Source of the DNA: Marinobacter bohaiensis
GTDB taxonomy: Bacteria > Pseudomonadota > Gammaproteobacteria > Pseudomonadales > Oleiphilaceae
Reading direction: 5' to 3'
DNA length: 64,000 bases
Assembly: GCF_003258515.1 (NCBI RefSeq)
Contig: NZ_QGEH01000002.1
Coordinates: forward strand, 186,001-250,000
The notes beneath the pieces were generated by a model. It made no database searches. It saw only the letters and a list, made by a program, of their open reading frames with translations, and was not told the DNA's origin. The first letter of the stretch is position 1, and each line of letters opens with the position of its first letter. Of the stretch, positions 47,784 to 54,984 are shown piece by piece. The position numbers were made by a program, and so were the translations under genes.

Positions 47784-48913
47784 CCCGCCGCCGATCCGCG
47801 TGTGTCGCGCCGGCTGATGTGTTCCAGGGTCTCGCTGCCGTCGTAGGCCAGGCAGCGGCCATAGGTGCCCCAGTCGGGCTCCTCGTTGGGGCTGTCGACG
47901 AAGGCGTCCCCCCGTGAGACGTTGGGCGGGTTATCGAAATCCTTGCAGTTGGCCGCCGAATCCACCGCCACCTGGTAGCCGAAGTGGTTGTGCTCGAAGC
48001 GGTTGTCGACGAACTCGTTGCCGCGACTGAAGCTGTCCTCCCAGCACAGCACCGGGTTGCGGTCGCGCACCGAGCAGGTCAGGAACACCCCGGCCAGGTG
48101 GTTGTCGCGGATCAGGTTGCCGGCAAACCGGTTGTTCTCAGCATCCGCCAGATACAGGCCGTGGGAGCCGTTGTTGGCGATCACGTTGTTGCTGATTTCG
48201 CTGCCTTCCAGATACTCCACGGTGATACCGGCGGCGACGTTGTCCTCGATCGTGTTGCCGTGAATCCGGGTGGGCCCGGCGCGGTTGAGGGAAATGCCAT
48301 CCCACTGGGCGCGGCTGACGTGGCTGCCCTCGATGGTGACGTCACGGCTGTGGTACTCGGTGAGCAGGCAGGCACTGCGGCAGTCCTGCACGTTCAGGTT
48401 GCGCAGCAGGATGCCTTCGCCCTGGCGCACCACCAGCGCGCTGTTGCTGAGATAGGGCAGGTCCGGCCGGAATTCGTTGGGCGTCTGGCCACCGCCTTCG
48501 ATGCCCAGTTCTTCCACCGTGACGTTGCGGATCGGTTGTTGCGGCTGCTGGTGATAGGCGTCTCCCAGCACCAGTACCGGACTGGACACCCCCTCGGCCA
48601 TTTGCAGCACCGAGTCGTTGAGGCCGCGACCACGCAGGGTCACGTTATCCCGGGTCAGGGTCACCATATCGGTGAGCTGGAAGGTGCCGTCCGTCAGGCA
48701 CACGGTCTGGTGGGAGCCGTCGTCGGGCAGGCCGTCGAAGGCCGCCTGCAGACTGTCGCCGGCGCGTACCAATCGGTCGCAGTCGCCTTCCGCGTGGGCA
48801 CTGGACGCCAGTACCGCGGTCACCAGCAGGGTCGCCAGCAGCGGCTGGATGGTTCGAAGCCGAAAAGCTCGGACAGGATTTGCACGCACGGGGACTGTTC
48901 TCCTCCACCTCAT
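47777..48913 (-). CDS. Secreted right-handed parallel beta-helix protein
   Basis: 378 residues. A signal peptide (LLATLLVTAVLASSAHA) is followed by many 20-25-residue rungs with the pattern of parallel beta-helices (SRDVTIEGSHVSRAQWDGISL, HGNTIEDNVAAGITVEYLEGSEISNNVI and so on). It also has paired cysteines (CRSACL, CSVRDRNPVLC). Such folds bind or cleave polysaccharides or act as surface proteins. No pectate-lyase catalytic signature is evident, so its activity is open. The ATG at 48913 has a weak ribosome site; a GTG at 48892 (AGGAG ten bases before it) is an equal alternative. Confidence 0.82.
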   Translation of the reverse strand: MRWRRTVPVRANPVRAFRLRTIQPLLATLLVTAVLASSAHAEGDCDRLVRAGDSLQAAFDGLPDDGSHQTVCLTDGTFQLTDMVTLTRDNVTLRGRGLNDSVLQMAEGVSSPVLVLGDAYHQQPQQPIRNVTVEELGIEGGGQTPNEFRPDLPYLSNSALVVRQGEGILLRNLNVQDCRSACLLTEYHSRDVTIEGSHVSRAQWDGISLNRAGPTRIHGNTIEDNVAAGITVEYLEGSEISNNVIANNGSHGLYLADAENNRFAGNLIRDNHLAGVFLTCSVRDRNPVLCWEDSFSRGNEFVDNRFEHNHFGYQVAVDSAANCKDFDNPPNVSRGDAFVDSPNEEPDWGTYGRCLAYDGSETLEHISRRDTRGSAAGQ

Positions 48914-49109
48914 GAATGGCGACAGGACATAAACCGAACACGATCAATTTGATACTGTGTCGGATTTGGTGGCGCTCCGCCATTAAGGAATGCTAAGGGA
49001 ACGCTAGCCCGAACCTATCGCCGGAATAGGCGTAAACACCGGTCGTCACAACGAGGTTCGGCGTCATGGCCGTACCCGCACCACGATGGACGCTGATTAA
49101 GGAATAGAC

Positions 49110-49829
<720 letters not shown>

Positions 49830-49942
49830 TCCGCCCGGCCATGGTGCAATTTCTGAGCAGTTGACCTAGAAACGCCCGCCGCGCCGCTCACCCCAATCCG
49901 CAACAAGCAGCCAACTACCTGATAGATAAGCATTTAAAATAA

Positions 49943-49958
49943 TGGCACGGGCTATGCT
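49943..49958 (+). promoter_or_regulatory. Sigma-54 promoter of nrtABC
   Basis: TGGCACGGGCTATGCT fits the -24/-12 consensus (TGGCACG-N4-TTGCW with one mismatch), with GG at 49944-49945 and GC at 49956-49957 at the required 10-bp spacing. The transcript would begin near 49969. Sigma-54 use fits nitrogen control by NtrC, although no clear NtrC site is visible upstream. Confidence 0.7.
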
Positions 49959-49980
49959 TTATCTCTGGTGACGATTACGC

Positions 49981-50050
49981 GTACTGATTTCGGCTCAGTA
50001 CCTCACAGTTTTGCTACAGATGACAGACGATCTGCAGGCATTGGCGCCTG
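49981..50050 (+). promoter_or_regulatory. nrtA leader with ANTAR-type two-hairpin element
   Basis: The leader between the sigma-54 start and nrtA contains three hairpins. GTACTGA/TCAGTAC (49981-50001) has a seven-base loop. P1 (50017-50034) has stem CAGAT/ATCTG around ACAGAC closed by a G-G mismatch. P2 (50035-50050) has stem CAGGC/GCCTG with the hexaloop ATTGGC. A1 and G4 of a hexaloop, as in P2 (and the P1 loop), are the hallmark of RNAs bound by ANTAR antiterminators such as NasR or NasT. P2 overlaps the 5' arm of the terminator that follows, so the two structures exclude each other. Confidence 0.65.
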
Positions 50051-50082
50051 TCCCCGACAACCGGGGGCGGGCGCTTTTTTTT
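50044..50082 (+). terminator. Intrinsic terminator in the nrtA leader (attenuator)
   Basis: A 13-bp stem (50044-50056 with 50062-50074, three G-T pairs) around an ACAAC loop is followed directly by eight Ts (50075-50082). It ends 32 bases before the nrtA start, with only the ribosome site between. It would stop transcription before the structural genes unless the P2 hairpin forms instead. Confidence 0.85.
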
Positions 50083-50114
50083 GCCCAAAAGAAAAGACGA
50101 CATAGGAGAGACGC

Positions 50115-51482
50115 ATGGCGAGCCGTATCCTGACTGCAACCTTTGCCGCGGCACTGGGACTGGGCTCCAGCCTGGCCGCCCACGGCCAAGAGCTGCCCCC
50201 CCCGGAAAAACCCGACCTGAAGCTGGGCTTCATCAAGCTGACCGACATGGCGCCGCTGGCGGTAGCGTGGGAGAACGGCTACTTCATGGACGAGGGCCTG
50301 TTCGTGGAGCTGGAGGCCCAGGCCAACTGGAAAGTCCTGCTGGACCGGGTCATCACCGGTGAGCTGGACGGTGCCCACATGCTGGCCGGCCAGCCACTGG
50401 GCGCGACCATCGGCTACGGCACCCAGGCCAACATCGTCACCGCCTTCAGCATGGACCTGAACGGCAACGGCATCACCGTTTCCAACGATGTCTGGGAGAA
50501 GATGAAAGCCAACATCCCGGACAACGGCAACGGCCAGCCGCAGCACCCGATCAGCGCCAGCGCCCTGAAACCGGTAGTCGAAGCGCAGCATGAGACCGGT
50601 GAGCCGTTCAAGATGGGCATGGTGTTCCCGGTCTCCACCCACAACTACGAGCTGCGCTACTGGCTGGCCGCCGGCGGCCTGAATCCGGGCTACTACGCGC
50701 CCCATAAAGGCGACACCAGCGGCACCCTGCAGGCGGACGTGCAGTTGTCTGTCACCCCGCCGCCGCAGATGCCCTCCACCCTGGAAGCGGGCACCATCCA
50801 GGGCTACTGCGTGGGCGAACCCTGGAACCAGCAGGCCGTGTTCAAGGGCATCGGCGTGCCGGTGATCACGGACTACGAAATCTGGCCCAACAACCCGGAA
50901 AAGGTGTTCGGCGTCACCGAACAGTGGGCCGAAAAGAACCCCAACACCCACCTGCACCTGTTGCGCGCCCTGATCCGCGCCGCCTACTGGCTGGACGAGA
51001 ACAACAACGCCAACCGCGAGGAAGCGGTGAAGATGCTGGCCCGGCCCAACTACGTGGGCGCCGACGAGGAAGTGATCGCCAATTCCATGACCGGCACCTT
51101 CGAGTATGAAAAAGGCGACGTGCGGGACGTGCCCGACTTCAACGTCTTCTTCCGCTACTACGCCACCTACCCGTATCCGTCCGACGCCATCTGGTACCTG
51201 TCGCAGATGCGCCGCTGGGGCCAGATCGCCGAGCCCAAGCCGGATGACTGGTACATGGACATCGCCAAAAAGGTCTACCGCGCGGATATCTACGAGAAAG
51301 CCGCCCAGTCGCTGATCGCCGACGGCACTCTTCCTGCAAGCGCTTTCCCCGACATGGACGCGGAGAACTTCACCCGCCCCGACCAGGGCGAGCTGATCGA
51401 CGGCGTGGTCTTCGACCCGAAAAAGCCCAACGCCTACATCGACAGCTTCGAGATCGGCCTGAAAGGTAACGAGACCCTGTAA
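50115..51482 (+). CDS. nrtA: Nitrate ABC transporter substrate-binding protein
   Basis: 455 residues with a signal peptide ([18 protein letters not shown], cleavage near HGQE). The mature protein is of the NrtA/CmpA family ([23 protein letters not shown] at the N-terminus; [17 protein letters not shown] later). It captures nitrate, possibly nitrite, in the periplasm for the NrtB/NrtC importer. It is first in a three-gene operon, under a sigma-54 promoter and leader attenuator. The length is in the family's range. A cytoplasmic NasS sensor would look similar, but the signal peptide and the linked permease and ATPase argue for a transporter. Confidence 0.92.
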   Translation: MASRILTATFAAALGLGSSLAAHGQELPPPEKPDLKLGFIKLTDMAPLAVAWENGYFMDEGLFVELEAQANWKVLLDRVITGELDGAHMLAGQPLGATIGYGTQANIVTAFSMDLNGNGITVSNDVWEKMKANIPDNGNGQPQHPISASALKPVVEAQHETGEPFKMGMVFPVSTHNYELRYWLAAGGLNPGYYAPHKGDTSGTLQADVQLSVTPPPQMPSTLEAGTIQGYCVGEPWNQQAVFKGIGVPVITDYEIWPNNPEKVFGVTEQWAEKNPNTHLHLLRALIRAAYWLDENNNANREEAVKMLARPNYVGADEEVIANSMTGTFEYEKGDVRDVPDFNVFFRYYATYPYPSDAIWYLSQMRRWGQIAEPKPDDWYMDIAKKVYRADIYEKAAQSLIADGTLPASAFPDMDAENFTRPDQGELIDGVVFDPKKPNAYIDSFEIGLKGNETL

Positions 51483-51503
51483 CCGGGTCCCTGGAGAACC
51501 GCT

Positions 51504-52481
51504 ATGAGCACGCTCACCACCTCCAACCCACTGCTGCAGCTGATCCGCCGCCGCTACCCGGACGTGACCGGCCGCGCCCTGCTGCAATCCGTGACCCTGC
51601 CGGTGCTGGGCATTGCCCTGTTCCTGATCGCCTGGCAGCTGGTCGCCCCGCAGATCAACACCTCGCTGGGTAACTTCCCGACCCCGGCCAACGTCTGGGA
51701 ACAGGCGGGACAGCTCTGGCAGGAACACCAGAACGAGCAGGACCGGGCGGACAAATTCATCGAGATGCAGGAGAAGCGCAACGCCCGCATCCTGGCCGAC
51801 AATCCGGACGCGGAAACCAAAATCCGCCCCTATCCCGGCGCGCCCACTTTCTTCGACCAGATCGGCACCAGCCTGGTGACGGTGCTGGCCGGCTTCGCCC
51901 TGGCCACGCTGATCGCCGTGCCACTGGGGGTACTGATCGGGCTGAACCGCTACTTCGCGGCGGCGGCCAACCCGATCATTCAGATCTTCAAGCCGGTCTC
52001 TCCCCTGGCCTGGCTGCCGCTGGTGACCATGGTGGTCTCGGCCACCTACGTCAGCGACGACCCGATGTTCGAGAAGGCGTTCATTACCTCCATGATCACC
52101 GTCACCCTGTGCAGCCTCTGGCCCACGCTGATCAACACCGCCACCGGCGTGGCGCAGGTCAACCCGGACCTGGTCAACGTGTCGCGGGTGCTGCGCCTGC
52201 CGTTCTGGACCCACGCCCGCAAGGTGGTGCTGCCGGCGGCGGTGCCGATGATCTTCACCGGCCTGCGGGTGTCCCTGGGCATCGCCTGGATGGTGCTGAT
52301 CGCCGCCGAGATGCTGGCCCAGAACCCGGGCCTCGGCAAGTTCGTCTGGGACGAGTTCCAGAACGGCAGCAGCGATTCATTGAGCCGCATCATGGTGGCG
52401 GTCCTGGCCATCGGCGTGATCGGCTACGGCCTGGACCGGATCATGCTGTTGATCCAGCGCAAAGTGGCCTGGGACGAGTAA
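51504..52481 (+). CDS. nrtB: Nitrate ABC transporter permease
   Basis: 325 residues of the NrtB/SsuC permease family, with about six membrane helices and the EAA-type loop around VSRVLRLPFWTHARKVVLPAAVP. Between the first helix and the second, residues ~65-110 form a charged insert (HQNEQDRADKFIEMQEKRNARI) that most SsuC-type permeases lack; it lies on the periplasmic or cytoplasmic side depending on topology. It forms the nitrate channel with NrtC. It lies 21 bp after nrtA and 66 bp before nrtC. Confidence 0.92.
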   Translation: MSTLTTSNPLLQLIRRRYPDVTGRALLQSVTLPVLGIALFLIAWQLVAPQINTSLGNFPTPANVWEQAGQLWQEHQNEQDRADKFIEMQEKRNARILADNPDAETKIRPYPGAPTFFDQIGTSLVTVLAGFALATLIAVPLGVLIGLNRYFAAAANPIIQIFKPVSPLAWLPLVTMVVSATYVSDDPMFEKAFITSMITVTLCSLWPTLINTATGVAQVNPDLVNVSRVLRLPFWTHARKVVLPAAVPMIFTGLRVSLGIAWMVLIAAEMLAQNPGLGKFVWDEFQNGSSDSLSRIMVAVLAIGVIGYGLDRIMLLIQRKVAWDE

Positions 52482-52547
52482 GCCGCCGGGGATGAACAGA
52501 ACCGTCGCCCGGTACGAAAAACGCGCACAGGCGCGAGGAGACAGATC

Positions 52548-53465
52548 ATGAGCAAGGCACATCTTGAACTCACCGGCGTCAGCATGAGCTTCGATACCCC
52601 GCAGGGGCCGTTCCAGGCGCTGGACACCGTCAACCTGAAAATCCGCAAGGGCGAGTTCGTCTCGCTGATCGGCCACTCCGGCTGCGGCAAGTCGACGGTA
52701 CTCAACATCGTCGCCGGCCTGCTGCAGGCCAGCCAGGGCGGCTGCGTGCTGGACGGCCACGAGGTCAACACGCCGGGCCCCGAGCGCGCGGTGGTGTTCC
52801 AGCACCACGCCCTGATGCCCTGGCTGACGGTGTACGAGAACGTGGAACTGGCGGTGCGTCAGGTGTTCCGCAAGACCATGAACAAGGCCGAACGCCACGA
52901 CTGGATCGTCCACAACCTGCAACTGGTCAATATGGCCCACGCGGCGGACAAACGCCCCGGCGAGATCTCCGGGGGCATGGCCCAGCGGGTGGGCATCGCC
53001 CGGGCGCTGTCCATGCGCCCCAGCGTGCTGCTGATGGACGAACCCTTCGGCGCCCTCGACGCCCTCACCCGGGCGCACCTGCAGGACGCGCTGATGGAGA
53101 TCCAGCAGGACCTCAACAGCACGGTGATCATGATCACCCACGACGTGGACGAAGCGGTACTGCTTTCGGACCGCATCGTCATGATGACCAACGGCCCGGC
53201 GGCCACCATCGGCGAAGAGCTGGCCATCGACCTGCCGCGCCCGCGCAACCGGGTCACCCTGGCGGACGACCCGGAGTACGTGCACTACCGCCAGGCGGTG
53301 CTGCGCTTCCTCTACGAGAAGCAGCGCTTCCCGGGCAAGGGTGGGGCGACGGAAACACCGACTGCAGACGCTGTAGAGCCCGCCGAAGAGAAGACGGCGG
53401 AGACGAAGGGTGGGGAAACCGCCCGCGCACCGGAAAAAGCCGCCGTCGTCACCGAGCCGAACTGA
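52548..53465 (+). CDS. nrtC: Nitrate ABC transporter ATP-binding protein
   Basis: 305 residues. Walker A (GHSGCGKST), Q-loop (FQHHALMPWLTVYENV), signature ISGGMAQRVGIARAL and Walker B (VLLMDEPFGALDALT) are intact. The ATPase is of the NrtD/TauB type and lacks the NrtA-like C-terminal domain of cyanobacterial NrtC, so the symbol is loose (nrtD would also fit). The last ~40 residues are a Lys/Glu/Ala/Thr-rich tail (ETPTADAVEPAEEKTAETKG) with no known role. It powers nitrate uptake. It is the last gene of the nrt operon; the next unit has its own promoter and terminator leader. Confidence 0.92.
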   Translation: MSKAHLELTGVSMSFDTPQGPFQALDTVNLKIRKGEFVSLIGHSGCGKSTVLNIVAGLLQASQGGCVLDGHEVNTPGPERAVVFQHHALMPWLTVYENVELAVRQVFRKTMNKAERHDWIVHNLQLVNMAHAADKRPGEISGGMAQRVGIARALSMRPSVLLMDEPFGALDALTRAHLQDALMEIQQDLNSTVIMITHDVDEAVLLSDRIVMMTNGPAATIGEELAIDLPRPRNRVTLADDPEYVHYRQAVLRFLYEKQRFPGKGGATETPTADAVEPAEEKTAETKGGETARAPEKAAVVTEPN

Positions 53466-53574
53466 TCGCTTTTAGTGCAGTTTTGACCCCTCACGAACCA
53501 GCGCTGGGCAAAACCATCGGAGCGGATATTTTCCGATAACCTCTAATTATTTGTTTTTGTTAGAAATACCAGCC

Positions 53575-53590
53575 TGGCACGCTTATCGCT
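53575..53590 (+). promoter_or_regulatory. Sigma-54 promoter of the nitrite reductase operon
   Basis: TGGCACGCTTATCGCT has the invariant GG (53576-53577) and GC (53588-53589) with the 10-bp spacing, and shares TGGCACG with the nrtA promoter. The start would fall near 53601. This shows that the FAD-nirB-nirD genes form a separate unit from nrtABC. Confidence 0.7.
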
Positions 53591-53613
53591 TTATAGAAAA
53601 CAGGACGACTTGC

Positions 53614-53665
53614 CCGATCAGGGATTGATCGGACCATCAAACATCGTTGTTGGCACTGACGCCGG
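53614..53665 (+). promoter_or_regulatory. Second ANTAR-type leader element, before the nir operon
   Basis: A 7-bp hairpin CCGATCA/TGATCGG lies at 53614-53632. A second hairpin at 53650-53665 has stem TTGGC/GCCGG with the hexaloop ACTGAC, again A1 and G4. The latter overlaps the 5' arm of the terminator that follows, as in the nrtA leader. The first hairpin, if opened by one pair, has an AGGGAT loop (A1, G4) and may be P1; this is less certain. Confidence 0.6.
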
Positions 53666-53706
53666 ACCATCGCGCCTCGCAAGGGGACGATGCTCCGGCT
53701 TTTTTT
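53661..53706 (+). terminator. Intrinsic terminator in the nir operon leader (attenuator)
   Basis: GCCGGA (53661-53666) pairs with TCCGGC (53694-53699). ATCG and CGAT form an inner stem beyond a small internal loop, and seven Ts (53700-53706) follow. It lies 34 bases before the start of the first gene. Confidence 0.8.
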
Positions 53707-53740
53707 GTTGGGCCGCTGGCCGGCCCGGGGACAGGAACGC

Positions 53741-54955
53741 ATGACCGATCGCAGACTCGTCATCATCGGACACGGCATGGTCGCCCAGCGGCTGCTGGAG
53801 CGACTGATGGCCCGCGACGCGCATCCGTACACGCAGATCGACGTGCTCAGCGCCGAAGCGGTGCCGGCCTACAACCGGGTGCTGCTGTCCTCGGTCCTGG
53901 CCGGCGACGCCAATCTGGACGGCATTACCCTGCAGCCGCTGGACTGGTTCGCCCGCCACAGCATCCACCTGCACGCGGACACCCCGGTCAGCGCCATCGA
54001 CACCGACCGCCAGACCGTCACCAGCCGCGACGGCGACACCTTCGCCTACGACGATCTGGTGCTGGCCACCGGCGCGCGTCCGGCCTCCCTGAAACTGCCG
54101 GGCGAGGAGCTAGACGGCGTGGTCACCTTCCGCGACATCCGCGATACCGAAAAACTGCTGGCCGCCAGTCGCCGGCATCGTCGCGCCGTAGTCATCGGCG
54201 GTGGTTTCCTGGGACTGGAAGCCGCCGACGGCCTGAGCCAGCAGGGCATGGCGGTGACCGTCCTGCATCGCAGCCCGTACCTGCTCAACCGCCAGCTCGA
54301 TCCCACCGCCGGCCAGCTGCTGCAGGACGCCCTGGAACGCCGCGGTATCCACAGCGTCACCGGACAGAATCCCCGCGCGCTGATCGGCGAGCGCCGGGTG
54401 CGCGCCGTGCAACTGGCGGACGAGACCCTGATCAGCACCGACCTGGTGGTGCTGGCCGCCGGCATTCGTCCCAACGCCGAAATCGCCCGGGACGCCGGCA
54501 TCGACTGCGAGCGCGGCATCGTGGTGGATCACTACCTGCGTACCGGCACCGATAACGTCTACGCCCTGGGCGAATGCTGCCAACTGGGCGAGCACACCTT
54601 CGGCCTGGTGGAACCCGGCTACCAGCAGGCGGATGTCCTGGCCGGCGTACTCTGCGGCAGCGACGCCGAACGCTTCGAGCCCGGCGCCGTAGCCACGCGC
54701 CTGAAAATCAGCGGCATCCCCATTTTCTCATGCGGCCAGGCCCAGCCCGGCCCGGACACCGAATCCGTCATCTGGCAGGACCACGACACCGAGCAGTACT
54801 GCCACCTCATGCTCAGGGACAACCGCCTCGCCGGCGCCGTGCTGTTCGGCGATACCCGCGACGGCCCCTGGTTCTTCGACCAACTCCAGCAACAGCGGGA
54901 CCTGTCGGCGCACCGGCAGCAACTCGCCTTCGGCGCCGCCTACTGCGACGCCTGA
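53741..54955 (+). CDS. NAD(P)/FAD-dependent oxidoreductase of nitrate/nitrite assimilation
   Basis: 404 residues. The FAD motif GHGMVAQ at the N-terminus, a second Rossmann NAD(P) site (VVIGGGFLGLEAADGL, ~150-165) and the GECCQLG segment (~285) place it with the FAD/NAD reductase modules of nitrite reductase NirB and assimilatory nitrate reductase NasB. It resembles the N-terminal half of NirB next door but lacks the Fe-S and sirohaem domains. It probably passes electrons from NAD(P)H to an assimilatory nitrate reductase encoded elsewhere. The ATG at 53741 is preceded by AGGA; the longer upstream frame runs through the terminator. 29 bp lie before nirB. Confidence 0.85.
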   Translation: MTDRRLVIIGHGMVAQRLLERLMARDAHPYTQIDVLSAEAVPAYNRVLLSSVLAGDANLDGITLQPLDWFARHSIHLHADTPVSAIDTDRQTVTSRDGDTFAYDDLVLATGARPASLKLPGEELDGVVTFRDIRDTEKLLAASRRHRRAVVIGGGFLGLEAADGLSQQGMAVTVLHRSPYLLNRQLDPTAGQLLQDALERRGIHSVTGQNPRALIGERRVRAVQLADETLISTDLVVLAAGIRPNAEIARDAGIDCERGIVVDHYLRTGTDNVYALGECCQLGEHTFGLVEPGYQQADVLAGVLCGSDAERFEPGAVATRLKISGIPIFSCGQAQPGPDTESVIWQDHDTEQYCHLMLRDNRLAGAVLFGDTRDGPWFFDQLQQQRDLSAHRQQLAFGAAYCDA

Positions 54956-54984
54956 GCGGACAGAACGATAGAGAGAGACAGACC

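Noticed and set aside
49842-49848. TGGTGCA considered as an NtrC site upstream of the nrtA promoter
   Set aside because: Only one half-site is good; the partner at the required spacing is absent.
49981-50001. GTACTGA/TCAGTAC hairpin at the start of the nrtA leader considered as ANTAR P1
   Set aside because: The loop is seven bases and lacks the A1/G4 pattern; the next hairpin (50017-50034) fits better as P1.
49995-52214. 739-codon minus-strand frame opposite nrtA and nrtB
   Set aside because: Antisense to well-identified transporter genes and runs through the leader terminator.
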